A stretch of DNA of 64,000 nucleotides from Pseudomonas sp. BN102 (GCF_029871245.1 NZ_SSON01000073.1:89257-153256), one strand, 5' to 3'. Shown: positions 46,144 through 55,302, counted from the stretch's first letter. Numbers and translations: made by a program. The notes: a model not told the origin generated them from the sequence alone.

Positions 46144-46914
46144 ATGATTCGGACATCACCTGTCATCACCCGGATTAGGAACGGCGAGAGCGCGTACGGC
46201 CTGCTCAACTCGGTTCCCTCCCCTCTTCTCTGCGAGATGATCGCCGCGGCCGGCTATCACTTCGTCATCCTCGACATGGAGCACCTGCTGCGTTCCGGCG
46301 ACGAACTGATGCATTGCCTGCGCGCTTGCGAGTCGGCCGGCATCTCGCCCTGGCTGCGAGTTCCGGAAGTCGACGCCAAGCTGATCGGGCGGGCGCTGGA
46401 TGCCGGCGCCGAAGCCATCGTCCTGCCGCGGGTGGAAAGCGCCGAAGAGGTGGCCCGGGCCGTGGAAGCGGCGCTGTTCCCGCCGCTAGGCCGGCGCGGC
46501 ATCACTGGCGGCCGCATCACCGGCTTCGGCCGCCTGCCGCTGCCGCAGTACATCGATCTGGCCAACCAGGCCCGCCCCATCGTGCCGATGATCGAAAGCG
46601 CCGCCGGACTCAGGGCCCTGCCCGACATCCTCAAGCTTCCCGGCATTGGCATGGTGCTGGAAGGCGCCCTCGACCTCGCCCTCGACCTTCATGTGGGGCC
46701 CGACCCGCTGCACCCGAGGGTCTGGGTTGCCCTGCAGGAGATGGCGCGGGACTGTGAAGCAGCGGGCATTCCCTTCTGCGCCAACCCGCGAACCCCCGAG
46801 CAACAGCAGCACTGGCAGGCACTGGGCATTCGCCTCTACCTGGCCGGCGAGGACCGCGGCCTGTTGCAGAACGCCCTGAAAGCCCGCCTTACCCAACTGC
46901 AAGGCGCCCACTGA
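46144..46914 (+). CDS. HpcH/HpaI-family aldolase, SbnG-like citrate synthase
   Basis: 256 aa TIM-barrel. HFVILDMEHLLRSGDELMHC, AEAIVLPRVESAEE and MIESAAGLRALPDIL are typical of class II aldolases of the HpcH group and of SbnG, which makes citrate from oxaloacetate and acetyl-CoA for staphyloferrin B. It is the first gene after the Fur box. The ATG at 46144 is chosen because the longer ORF starts inside the Fur box. Role: dedicated citrate supply for the NIS enzymes downstream, inferred from context. Confidence 0.85.
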   Translation: MIRTSPVITRIRNGESAYGLLNSVPSPLLCEMIAAAGYHFVILDMEHLLRSGDELMHCLRACESAGISPWLRVPEVDAKLIGRALDAGAEAIVLPRVESAEEVARAVEAALFPPLGRRGITGGRITGFGRLPLPQYIDLANQARPIVPMIESAAGLRALPDILKLPGIGMVLEGALDLALDLHVGPDPLHPRVWVALQEMARDCEAAGIPFCANPRTPEQQQHWQALGIRLYLAGEDRGLLQNALKARLTQLQGAH

Positions 46915-46924
46915 AGTAGCCCCG

Positions 46925-47032
46925 ATGACAACAGCCAGCCATCTGCTCGCCCGGCTCCTCAGCCTGCTCGCCCTGAGCACCGCACAGGCCGCGGAAGAAG
47001 ACCACTCCCTGGGCGTCAACTACCGCTTCTGA
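46925..47032 (+). pseudogene. 35-codon ORF: signal peptide plus terminal beta-strand (receptor deletion scar?)
   Basis: The short ORF reads MTTASHLLARLLSLLALSTA then QAAEEDHSLGVNYRF and stop. The first 22 residues are a good signal peptide; the last seven (LGVNYRF) look like the final strand of an outer-membrane barrel with terminal Phe. It starts 10 bases after the aldolase stop, where a TonB receptor gene could stand. An in-frame deletion of a receptor is the simplest reading, but a genuine small secreted peptide is not excluded. Confidence 0.5.
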
Positions 47033-47151
47033 CCCGCGCCATCGCACATATCTAGTCCGCCTGCGACCCCGCACAACGGGACGCCGGTGGGTTTTCAAAC
47101 CTGTCGTCCGCTCGTTCGGAGGGACGACTGCCGCCCCGCAGGAGGCTTTTC

Positions 47152-48351
47152 ATGCAACAACCGCTCGTGATTCTCACCCACATCGCCCACCCCGCCATCA
47201 CCGAGGGCTTTCTTCCCGCCGCGCGCAAACGCGGCCTGCCGGTGGTGCTGGTCAGCGACCACGCCCAGGCACACAGGCGTGAACTCGCCGCAAAGGGCCA
47301 TTGCGCCGATGGCCTGGAGATTCTGGAGTGCGACGTGTTCAACCCGCTGGCGGTGGTCGAACTGATCAACGCCCACGGCCTGCGCCCAGCGGCCGTGTTC
47401 TCCAACAGCGATCACTTGCAGACTGCTGCCGCCCTGGTGGCGGAAACCTTCGGCTGCCCCGGCAAGGACTGGCACCTGTGCTACGCCGCCAAGAACAAGG
47501 CGGAAATGCGCAAGCGCCTGCAGCGGCTCGGCCTCCCCGGGCCGTGGTTCCACGTTCTCACGACAGACGGCGCGGTGCCCGCCGATGCACCCTTCCCGCT
47601 GGTAGCCAAGCCCCGAGAGGGCGTTGCCAGCCTCGACGTGCGCCTGTGCCACAGTGCCGACGAACTGAACGCCTATTGCGCACAGTTCTGGCAGCACAAC
47701 CCCGGCCGCGCCCTGCTGCTGGAGGCCTATCTGGAAGGCCCGCTGTTCACCCTCGAAACCCTGGGCGACGGCCAGCGCCTGCAAGCCATCGGCGGTTTCG
47801 ACGTGACCCTCTCGCCGCCCCCGCATTTCGTGGAACTGGCCGCTCGCTGGAACGGCCCGCTCTGCCGCGAGCATCGCGCCGCAGCCATGGCCCAGGTGGC
47901 GGCCTTCGGCATCAACTTCGGCGTTTGCCACAGCGAATTCATCCTCACCGCGCAAGGCCCGGTGCTGGTGGAAATCAACTACCGCAGCATCGGTGACGGC
48001 CGCGAGTTCCTCCTCGACCGCCTGCTGCCGCAAGGCTGGTTCGACCGCATCCTCGCCCTGCACCTGGGCGAGCCAATGGCGGACGCCGAAAGCGGCGCCG
48101 CCGAAGCCCTGGTGCATTACCTGGTCGCCGAACGGGCCGGGCACCTCGTCGAAGCCTCCGGCAGCTTCCATCACGAGCACGAGGGTCACTGGAGCGACTA
48201 CCGGGCCCTGCACCAGTCCGGCGACGAGATCCGTCTCAGCCACTCCAACAAGGATTACCTCGGCGTGCTGCGGCTGATCGCCCCCAACGCCGCCAGCCTG
48301 GACGCACGCCTGGCCGCCGCACTGGCCGACCTGCGCTGGGTGCTGGCATGA
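47152..48351 (+). CDS. pvsA: ATP-grasp ligase PvsA (vibrioferrin type)
   Basis: 399 aa. The ATP-grasp fold is seen in NKAEMRKRLQRLGLPGPW, FPLVAKPREGVASLDVRLC and the metal-binding end VLVEINYRSIGDGREF. In vibrioferrin synthesis PvsA joins an amino acid (alanine) to a carboxylate. GCAGGAGGC is a strong RBS eight bases before the ATG. Its stop overlaps pvsB by four bases. The gene order that follows is exactly pvsA-B-C-D-E. Confidence 0.88.
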   Translation: MQQPLVILTHIAHPAITEGFLPAARKRGLPVVLVSDHAQAHRRELAAKGHCADGLEILECDVFNPLAVVELINAHGLRPAAVFSNSDHLQTAAALVAETFGCPGKDWHLCYAAKNKAEMRKRLQRLGLPGPWFHVLTTDGAVPADAPFPLVAKPREGVASLDVRLCHSADELNAYCAQFWQHNPGRALLLEAYLEGPLFTLETLGDGQRLQAIGGFDVTLSPPPHFVELAARWNGPLCREHRAAAMAQVAAFGINFGVCHSEFILTAQGPVLVEINYRSIGDGREFLLDRLLPQGWFDRILALHLGEPMADAESGAAEALVHYLVAERAGHLVEASGSFHHEHEGHWSDYRALHQSGDEIRLSHSNKDYLGVLRLIAPNAASLDARLAAALADLRWVLA

Positions 48352-50126
48352 GCCGCGCCGCCAGCAGCGCCGATAAGGCGGCGATCGCCCTGCGCATCAT
48401 CGACTGCTGCCTGCGCGAAGACATCCGCGGCCTCGTCAGCCAGGGCCAGGTGCGCAGCCTGCCGGCGGAGCTGGCCGGCCAATGGCCGGATGCCCCGGCG
48501 CAGGACTGGCTCTGCGTCGCACACCTGGGCAGCGGCGAGCTCTGGCTGCCATTGCGCCGGGGCGGTCCGCTGCAAGCCTGGAGCGCCAGGACCGACGCTT
48601 GGCTCTGGTGCCACCAGGACGCGGTCCGCGTCGAGCAGGGCTTTGACCGCTGGCTCGAGCACCTTGGCCAAGGCCTGGACGCCGAGAGCCTGACGCTCTT
48701 CGCCAGCTACCGCGACGAGGCCGACTGCGCCGCGCTGCACCGCGGTCTCTGCCGCGAGGCCTACCAGTCCCAGGCGGGCCGCCTGGCCAAGATCCTCGAT
48801 GAAGTGTCCTGGGGCCAGCGGTTGCTCGGTATCGACCGAATCGCCAGCTACCTCGACCACCCCTTCTACCCCACCGCCCGCGCCAAGAGCGGCTTCGACC
48901 AGGCGGCGCTGCAGGGCTACGCGCCGGAGTTCGCGCCGCGCTTCGCCCTCAACTGGTTGGCCGTTCCGAAAAGCGAGCTCTGCCTCAGCAGCTCGTCACC
49001 GGCCCACTGGCCGAGCTTCGGCGAACTCGGCCTGGACGAGGGCCTGGTCGCCAGTCACGTCCTGCTGCCGGTGCATCCGCTGACCTGGCCGATGCTAGAG
49101 CAGTACGGCCTGCCCACAGGCAGCATCAAGGCCCCGCGCAGCGCCCTGCTGGTGGAACCGACGCTCTCCGTGCGCACCCTGGTGTGCGTGGAACACCCGC
49201 ACTGCCACATCAAGCTGCCACTGCTGGTCAGCACCCTCGGCGCTCGTAATCTGCGGCTGATCAAACCCAGCACGCTCTATGACGGCCACTGGTTTCAGAC
49301 CACCCTGCAAGCCCTTGCCGCGCGCGACCAGGCCTTGGGCCAGCGTTACCTGCACGTCGATGAGCAGCACGGCGGGCACGCCGGCGACCACAAGCACCTG
49401 GCCTATATCGCCCGCCGCTATCCGGCCGAACTGGCCGAGGCCACCCTGGTGCCGGTCGCCGCCCTGGCCAGTCCGCTGCCCGATGGCCAGCTGTTCGTCG
49501 AAGCACTGGTGAAGCGCTTCCACGCCGGCGAACTGCTGGCCTGGCTGGACGACTACCTCGACCTGCTGCTGCAGGTGCACCTGCGACTGTGGCTGCGCTA
49601 TGGCATCGCCCTGGAAGCCAACCAGCAGAACGCCGTGCTGATCCTGCAGAGCGGCCAGCCCATGCGCCTGCTGATGAAAGACAACGACGCCGCGCGCCTC
49701 TGGCCCGAGCGCTTCGCCCAAGCCTGCCCCGACCTCGCCAGCCTACCTGCCGCGCTGCGCGACGAGCGCATCCGCGTGACGAACAGTCAGCCCCTGGCGG
49801 AAATGTTCTGCACCATCACCCTGCAACTGAACCTGGTCGCCCCGCTGGAGGCGATTGCCGACGCTGGCCTGGCGCCGCGCGAAATGCTCTACGCCACCCT
49901 GCGCCAACGCCTGATGGACTGCATCGAACAGCTCGAGCGCGAAGGACTGGACTGCCTCGAGGCCCGGCGCTTCCTGCTGGACAGCCCGACCCTGCCAGTG
50001 AAGTACCTGCTCAGCGCCGGCAGCCTGTTCAGCAAGGCGCAGTCCGGGGCGCAGGACATCAACAAGTTCTACGGCTACAGCGCGGCAAACTTCCTGCTGG
50101 AGGCACAACCATGCCGCGCCGACTGA
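48348..50126 (+). CDS. pvsB: NIS synthetase PvsB (IucA/IucC family)
   Basis: 592 aa. The IucA/IucC core has VHPLTWPMLEQYGL, LVEPTLSVRTLVCVEHPHCH with IKLPLLVS, the ATP-binding Lys/Arg-rich KPSTLYDGHW region, and ALEANQQNAVLIL with LMKDNDAARLWPERF. The C-terminal ferric reductase-like (FhuF) extension has KYLLSAGSLFSKAQSG. Such enzymes adenylate citrate or a related acid and join it to an amine or alcohol. The start codon lies inside the pvsA stop. Confidence 0.9.
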   Translation: MSRAASSADKAAIALRIIDCCLREDIRGLVSQGQVRSLPAELAGQWPDAPAQDWLCVAHLGSGELWLPLRRGGPLQAWSARTDAWLWCHQDAVRVEQGFDRWLEHLGQGLDAESLTLFASYRDEADCAALHRGLCREAYQSQAGRLAKILDEVSWGQRLLGIDRIASYLDHPFYPTARAKSGFDQAALQGYAPEFAPRFALNWLAVPKSELCLSSSSPAHWPSFGELGLDEGLVASHVLLPVHPLTWPMLEQYGLPTGSIKAPRSALLVEPTLSVRTLVCVEHPHCHIKLPLLVSTLGARNLRLIKPSTLYDGHWFQTTLQALAARDQALGQRYLHVDEQHGGHAGDHKHLAYIARRYPAELAEATLVPVAALASPLPDGQLFVEALVKRFHAGELLAWLDDYLDLLLQVHLRLWLRYGIALEANQQNAVLILQSGQPMRLLMKDNDAARLWPERFAQACPDLASLPAALRDERIRVTNSQPLAEMFCTITLQLNLVAPLEAIADAGLAPREMLYATLRQRLMDCIEQLEREGLDCLEARRFLLDSPTLPVKYLLSAGSLFSKAQSGAQDINKFYGYSAANFLLEAQPCRAD

Positions 50127-51256
50127 TCGCCAGCGTGTTACTCGGCCATTACCTCTCGGCTTTCACCGCCCTGGGCATTCCACTGTACCTGCCGCGCATC
50201 CTCGCCGACCTGGCGCCGGGTGCGCCGGCCTGGAGCATCGGCGTGCTGTTCATCCTGCCGACCCTGTGCACCGCCCTGGCGGCGCCGCTCTGGGGCCAAC
50301 TGGCGGACCGTCATGGCTGTCGCCTGTCGTTGCTGCGCGCCCATGCCGGGCTCTGCGCCGGATTCCTGCTGGCCGGCTTCAGCCCCAACCTCACGGTGTT
50401 CGTGCTGGCCCTGGTGATCCAGGGCACCTTCGGCGGCGCCATGGCGGCCTCCAATGCCTACCTGGCCACCCAGCTCAAGGACGGCAGCCTCTCCCGGGCA
50501 TTGAACTGGACGCAGTATTCGGCGCGGTTGGCCATGATCAGCGGGCCGATCCTGCTCGGCCTGCTCACAGCCAGCGGCATGGGGCTGGAGCTCTACCGGA
50601 CGCTGGCCTGGCTGCCGCTGCTGGCCTTCGTGCTGATCCTGCCGCTGCCGACCGATTCGCCCCGGCGCGAGACCAGCCCCCGCGCCGTCGGCGGGAGCCC
50701 CGGCCAGTTGCCGGAGGACCTGCCGCGCCTGCTCGCCGTGCAGTTCCTGTTCAGCTTCGCCATGGTGGTGACCTTCCCCTACTTCGTCCCCTACGGCGAA
50801 GCCCTGGGGCTGGGCAACGACGCCCTCATCGGCCTGCTCTACAGCCTGCCGCACCTGGTCTACCTGCTGGCCCTGCCCTGGGCCCAGCGCCAGGCCGCCA
50901 ACCTGCTGCTGCCAGGCCTCGGCCTGCTGGCCCTGGCCAATGCCCTGCAATTCTGGAGCACCCAGCCCGAGCCGCTGTTCGCACTGCGCCTGCTCAGCGG
51001 CGCCGGCATGCTGCTCGGCTTCATCGGCCTGCACCGCTGCCTCAGCCAGCGCAGCCGCCAGGGCAGCGCCGGCCGCCTGTTCGGCTGGTACGACTCCAGC
51101 GGCAAATGGGCCGGTGCCGCCGCCGGCGTCACCGCAGGCCTGGTCAGCCAGAGCTGCGGCATCGCTTCCCCCTTCCTGGTCGCCTGCCTGGCCGCCCTCG
51201 CGGCGCTGGTGCTGGCGCGTCCCTTGCTCACCGCCACGCGGGAGATAACTGCATGA
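50111..51256 (+). CDS. pvsC: MFS siderophore exporter PvsC
   Basis: 381 aa with about twelve helices. The MFS loop motif GQLADRHGCRLSLLRAHAG is between TM2 and TM3, and FPYFVPYGEALGLGND marks the central loop. PvsC-type proteins export newly made vibrioferrin across the inner membrane. It overlaps pvsB by 16 bases and pvsD by four. A longer in-frame ORF back into pvsB is rejected. Confidence 0.9.
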   Translation: MPRRLIASVLLGHYLSAFTALGIPLYLPRILADLAPGAPAWSIGVLFILPTLCTALAAPLWGQLADRHGCRLSLLRAHAGLCAGFLLAGFSPNLTVFVLALVIQGTFGGAMAASNAYLATQLKDGSLSRALNWTQYSARLAMISGPILLGLLTASGMGLELYRTLAWLPLLAFVLILPLPTDSPRRETSPRAVGGSPGQLPEDLPRLLAVQFLFSFAMVVTFPYFVPYGEALGLGNDALIGLLYSLPHLVYLLALPWAQRQAANLLLPGLGLLALANALQFWSTQPEPLFALRLLSGAGMLLGFIGLHRCLSQRSRQGSAGRLFGWYDSSGKWAGAAAGVTAGLVSQSCGIASPFLVACLAALAALVLARPLLTATREITA

Positions 51257-53004
51257 ACCTTGCGAACGAACTGGCTTCCCTCCACGAAAGTACACTCGAG
51301 GGCGACGCCCAGCGCCACGCCATCGAATGCCTGATCAACTGCTACCTGCGCGAGTACGCCCTGCCCCGTGGCGAGGCCAGCCTCGATGCCCCGGATCACG
51401 ACCTGCCCATGAGCCTGCGCCAGATCGCCGGCCAGCGCGTGTGCATCCGTCTTCCGAAGGGGCGCCTGGCCCTGTTGGCCGACCGCACGAGCCTCCTCGG
51501 CCGCTGCCGCTTCATCAGCGCGCCCTACTTCAAGGGCCACGGCCAGGGCTGGCATCCCCTCGGCGCCCTGGAGCTGGCGCGTCTGCTGCTCGCCCCGCTG
51601 ACCAGCGCCGAGCGCCATGGCGAGCTGGTGCAGCAGATCGGCAACAGCCTGCACATCACCCGCACCTTCCTGCGCTACGCCGTACCCGCCAACCAGCAGC
51701 CGGAGGACAGCCTGCTGCGCTCGGAACAGCACCAGGTCTGGGGCCATGCGCTGCACCCGACGCCCAAGAGCCGCGAGGGCGTCTCCCTCGACGCCTTGCT
51801 GGCCTGCTCCCCGGAAGTGGGCGCCTGCTTCGCTCTGCACTGGTTCCGTGTCGACCCGGCCCTGGTGCGCCACCAGGGCAGCGACCCGCGCAGCACCCTG
51901 CGGCAGCTCAGCGGCCGCGACGACCTTTACCCCTGCCATCCCTGGGAGGTGCAGCGCATCCTCGCCAACCCGCTGGTGCAGCGGGCACAGGCGCGGGGGC
52001 TGATGGAGTACCTCGGCGCCCAGGGGCTGGCACTTTACCCCACCTCGTCGGTCCGAACCCTGTACCACCCGGACCTGGACTATTTCCTCAAGTTCTCCGT
52101 GCACGTGCGGCTGACCAACTGCGTGCGCAAGAACGCCTGGTACGAGCTGGACAGCGCGGTCGCCCTCACCCGCCTGCTGACGCCGATCATGGACGAACTG
52201 GCCGAGGCTCGGCCGGGCTTCGAGCTGATGCCTGAGCCCGCCGCCAGCACCCTGGACCTCAGCGCCCTGGGCGAACTTGAAGAAGCTCGCGAAGTGACCG
52301 AATGCTTCGGCATGCTCTACCGCCGCAACCTGGACGCGGTCAGCCGCGCCGCGTTCCAGCCGCAGGTGGCCATGGCGCTGTTCACCTGGGACCTGCACGG
52401 CCATAGCGTGTGCCGCCAGCGTGTACGCCAGTGCGCCGAGCGCCTCGGCCTGTCCCACGCCGCGGCGGCCCTGCACTGGCTGGAGCGCTATGCGGACCTG
52501 CTACTCGGTGGCGTGCTGCACTGCCTGTTCCGCCATGGCGTGGTATTGGAGCCGCACCTGCAGAACACGGTGCTCGGTTTCGACGACAACGGCCTACCGA
52601 GTCGCGTCTGGGTCCGCGACCTGGAAGGCACCAAGCTGGTCCCCGAGCATTGGCCGCAGGCACGACTGGCACACCTCGACGAACGTACCCGCGCATCCCT
52701 CTACTACAGCGCGGACAAGGCCTGGAAGCGGTTCGCCTACTGCGCCCTGGTGAACAACCTGGGCGAAGCAATTTTCCACCTCGCCGATGGCCAGGCCGCA
52801 CTGGAGAAGCGCCTGTGGACGCGTGTCGGCCAAAAATTGGAGCACCACTGCGAGCAGCTCGGCCACCCGGACCAATTGCGCGACCTGTGCGCCGGTGCCG
52901 CCCTGCCCAGCAAGGAAAACTTCATGACCCGCCTGATGCAGCGTGCCGACCGTGACGCCGGCTACACCAACCTGCCCAACCCCTTCTTCGGTGCCCGCCC
53001 ATGA
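51253..53004 (+). CDS. pvsD: NIS synthetase PvsD (IucA/IucC family)
   Basis: 583 aa. The IucA/IucC motifs are HPTPKSREGVSLDALL, YPCHPWEVQRIL, PTSSVRTLYHPDLDYFLKFS and LEPHLQNTVLGFDDNG with VWVRDLEGTKLVPEHW. The HPxxK and Arg-rich segments bind ATP and citrate. The HPTPKSREG block is typical of citrate-adenylating enzymes. In the vibrioferrin pathway PvsD links ethanolamine to citrate. It overlaps the genes on both sides by four bases. The two synthetases share the core but are clearly diverged. Confidence 0.9.
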   Translation: MNLANELASLHESTLEGDAQRHAIECLINCYLREYALPRGEASLDAPDHDLPMSLRQIAGQRVCIRLPKGRLALLADRTSLLGRCRFISAPYFKGHGQGWHPLGALELARLLLAPLTSAERHGELVQQIGNSLHITRTFLRYAVPANQQPEDSLLRSEQHQVWGHALHPTPKSREGVSLDALLACSPEVGACFALHWFRVDPALVRHQGSDPRSTLRQLSGRDDLYPCHPWEVQRILANPLVQRAQARGLMEYLGAQGLALYPTSSVRTLYHPDLDYFLKFSVHVRLTNCVRKNAWYELDSAVALTRLLTPIMDELAEARPGFELMPEPAASTLDLSALGELEEAREVTECFGMLYRRNLDAVSRAAFQPQVAMALFTWDLHGHSVCRQRVRQCAERLGLSHAAAALHWLERYADLLLGGVLHCLFRHGVVLEPHLQNTVLGFDDNGLPSRVWVRDLEGTKLVPEHWPQARLAHLDERTRASLYYSADKAWKRFAYCALVNNLGEAIFHLADGQAALEKRLWTRVGQKLEHHCEQLGHPDQLRDLCAGAALPSKENFMTRLMQRADRDAGYTNLPNPFFGARP

Positions 53005-54185
53005 GCCTCCCCGAGCGCATTACCCGTGCCATCGACGACCTGCGCGGCAAAAGTCGCGACCCACTATGCGCCTACCTGTACGACCTGCCGGCACTGGAGC
53101 GCCACGTCCGCGCCATGCGCACCGCGCTGCCCGCTGGCTGCGAACTCTTCTACGCCGCGAAGGCCAACCCGGAAGTGCCCATCCTGCACACCCTGGCGCC
53201 GCTCGTGGATGGTTTCGAGGCAGCTTCTGGCGGCGAGCTGGCCTGGCTCCATGAGCACTGCCCGGATCAGCCGCTGATCTTCGGCGGCCCCGGCAAGCTC
53301 GACAGCGAACTGGAGGCCGCACTGGACTGCCGCATCGATGCCTTTCACGTGGAAAGCGTGCACGAGTTGCGTCGCCTGGCACGGCTCGCCTCTGTACGGG
53401 GCCACCGCGCCCCGGTGTTGCTGCGGCTCAACCTCAAGCTGGCCGAAGCGCCTGACAGCCGCCTGGTCATGGGGGGCAAGCCCACCCCCTTCGGCCTCGA
53501 TGAAGACGCGCTGGACGAAGCCCTGGGGCTGCTGCGCCAAGAGCCCGCACTGGAGCTCAAGGGATTGCACTTCCACCTACTCTCCCATCAGCTCGACGTG
53601 CCCGCCCACCTGCAGCTGATCCGCGCCTACTGCCGGACCTTCCGCCGCATCAGCCGCGAGCAGGGCCTGAACCTGCCCCTGTTGAACGTGGGCGGCGGCA
53701 TGGGCGTCAACTACCAGGACCCTGCGCATTCCTTCGACTGGCCCGGCTTCTGCCGGGGCCTGGCCGAGGTAATAGCCGAGGAAGGCATGGCCGATACCCG
53801 CATCCGCTTCGAGATCGGTCGTTTCATCAGCGCCGCCTGCGGCTACTACGTGATGCAAGTGCTCGACATCAAGCGTAATCATGGCCAGTACTTCGCCGTG
53901 GCCCGGGGCGGCACGCACCACTTCCGCACTCCGGCCGCCCAGGGTCACGACCACCCCTTCGTCGTGTTGCGCGGCAACCAGGCGCCACACCTGCGAGAGC
54001 AGACCGTGACTCTCGTCGGCCAGCTATGCACGCCGAAGGACGTCCTGGCCCGCCAGCAGCCCGTCGCAGAACTCGCCATCGGTGACCTGCTGGTGTTCAC
54101 CCTCGCCGGCGCTTACGCCTGGAACATCTCCCACCGAGACTTCCTGATGCACGAACCGCCGCAGATGGTGTTCCTCTTCCACTGA
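53001..54185 (+). CDS. pvsE: PLP-dependent decarboxylase PvsE (SbnH/LysA-like)
   Basis: 394 aa fold-type III decarboxylase. The PLP lysine lies in CELFYAAKANPEVPIL, the glycine loop in LLNVGGGMGVNYQDP, and the C-terminal barrel has LVGQLCTPKDVLA with the active-site Cys, then LAGAYAWNISHRDFL. In vibrioferrin synthesis PvsE forms ethanolamine from serine. Its start overlaps the pvsD stop. It is the last gene of the operon; no receptor, periplasmic binding protein or regulator follows before tRNA-Lys. Confidence 0.9.
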   Translation: MSLPERITRAIDDLRGKSRDPLCAYLYDLPALERHVRAMRTALPAGCELFYAAKANPEVPILHTLAPLVDGFEAASGGELAWLHEHCPDQPLIFGGPGKLDSELEAALDCRIDAFHVESVHELRRLARLASVRGHRAPVLLRLNLKLAEAPDSRLVMGGKPTPFGLDEDALDEALGLLRQEPALELKGLHFHLLSHQLDVPAHLQLIRAYCRTFRRISREQGLNLPLLNVGGGMGVNYQDPAHSFDWPGFCRGLAEVIAEEGMADTRIRFEIGRFISAACGYYVMQVLDIKRNHGQYFAVARGGTHHFRTPAAQGHDHPFVVLRGNQAPHLREQTVTLVGQLCTPKDVLARQQPVAELAIGDLLVFTLAGAYAWNISHRDFLMHEPPQMVFLFH

Positions 54186-54196
54186 AAAGTGACCGG

Positions 54197-54232
54197 CCCC
54201 TCTCCCGCTTGCGGGCGAGGGGTTGGGAGAGA
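54197..54232. repeat. CCCTCTCCC-type palindrome, copy 3 (diverged)
   Basis: CCCCTCTCCCGCTTGCGGGC with GAGGGGTTGGGAGAGA after pvsE; a larger diverged palindrome of the family at 13536. It may end the siderophore transcript. The remaining gap to the tRNA-Lys terminator (54233-54388) shows nothing recognised. Confidence 0.6.
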
Positions 54233-54388
54233 ATCGGCGGAACGAAGGGCAGGCTAGTCGGGTGTGTGGCGCCTGGCGTCGTCGCTTCAGCCGAGCGGGT
54301 TGCCGAGTACGGCTCGCCGTTGCGATTGATGACATCGCGTCGGAACGACTTCGCTAGTTTGAGGGAGAAGAAGAATGGTGCGGAAATG

Positions 54389-54416
54389 AAAAAGCCCGCC
54401 TGGAAAGGCGGGCTTT
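54389..54416 (-). terminator. terminator of tRNA-Lys
   Basis: AAAGCCCGCC / GGCGGGCTTT stem with T5 on the minus strand side, seven bases after the tRNA 3' end. Confidence 0.85.
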
Positions 54417-54422
54417 GAAAGG

Positions 54423-54498
54423 TGGTGGGTCGTGTAGGATTCGAACCTACGACCAATTGGTTAAAAGCCAACTGCTCTACCGACTGAGCTAACGACCC
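54423..54498 (-). tRNA. tRNA-Lys(TTT)
   Basis: A complete cloverleaf with acceptor GGGTCGT and ACGACCC, discriminator A and encoded CCA. The anticodon is TTT. Its 3' end faces the siderophore operon. The orthologous tRNA-Lys next to queC in P. aeruginosa is a known island insertion site, by memory. Confidence 0.96.
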
Positions 54499-54556
54499 AA
54501 CGCGAGGCGCATGATACTGATTTTATTCAGGAATTCAACACCCCTTCGAAAAAAAA

Positions 54557-55231
54557 TTACTGATAACGCGTGGGATCCTTCACACCAGCCGCAACGAAGC
54601 CCGCAGCACGCAGGCGGCAGCTGTCGCATTTGCCACAGGCGCGGCCATCGTCGTCGGCCTGGTAGCAGGACACCGTCAGCCCGTAATCGACGCCATGGCG
54701 TATGCCGGCCTGAACTATCTCGGCCTTGCTCAAGTTCTGCAGCGGCGCCCGGATACGGAAGCCCTGCCCTTCCACGCCAGCCTTGGTGGCCAGGTTGGCC
54801 ATGCGCTCGAACGCCTCGACGAACTCGGGGCGGCAGTCCGGGTAGCCGGAGTAGTCCACCGCGTTGACGCCAATGAAGATATCCCGCGCGCCAAGTACCT
54901 CGGCCCAGCCGAGGGCGAGGGACAGGAACACGGTGTTGCGCGCCGGCACATAGGTGACCGGGATGCCCTCGGTAGGGTTCTCGGGCACGTCGATGGAGGG
55001 GTCGGTCAGGGCGGAGCCGCCAATGCCGTTGAGATTGAGCCCAATCACCTTGTGCTCCACCACGCCCAGCTGGCGGGCGACGCGCTCAGCCGCGTTCAGC
55101 TCGGCACGATGGCGCTGGCCGTAATCGAAACTCATGCTGTAGCAGGCGTAGCCCCCCGCGCGGGCCAGTGCGACCACGGTGGCCGAATCCAGGCCACCGG
55201 ACAACAGGATGACCGCTTTCTTCTCGCTCAT
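54557..55231 (-). CDS. queC: 7-cyano-7-deazaguanine synthase QueC
   Basis: 224 aa. The PP-loop SGGLDSATV binds ATP, and the zinc site [14 protein letters not shown] is at the C-terminus. QueC makes preQ0 from CDG with ATP and ammonia for queuosine. The start [10 protein letters not shown] at 55231 is preferred to a Met 30 bases upstream. It follows queE, 71 bases downstream of the queE stop. Confidence 0.97.
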   Translation of the reverse strand: MSEKKAVILLSGGLDSATVVALARAGGYACYSMSFDYGQRHRAELNAAERVARQLGVVEHKVIGLNLNGIGGSALTDPSIDVPENPTEGIPVTYVPARNTVFLSLALGWAEVLGARDIFIGVNAVDYSGYPDCRPEFVEAFERMANLATKAGVEGQGFRIRAPLQNLSKAEIVQAGIRHGVDYGLTVSCYQADDDGRACGKCDSCRLRAAGFVAAGVKDPTRYQ

Positions 55232-55302
55232 GGGATATCCCTCGATATCAGCCTGCCCCACGTTCCGGCGTGCAGTCAGGCAAGGTGCGCAATCAGGCCG
55301 GA

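Noticed and set aside
46144-54185. Staphyloferrin B or achromobactin as the product of the siderophore operon.
   Set aside because: The SbnA/SbnB genes for diaminopropionate are absent, there are only two IucA/C enzymes, and the ATP-grasp gene and order match pvsABCDE better.
54186-54422. A direct repeat of the tRNA-Lys 3' end flanking the siderophore cluster.
   Set aside because: No matching sequence was seen near 45.8-46.1 kb, so no attachment site is claimed.
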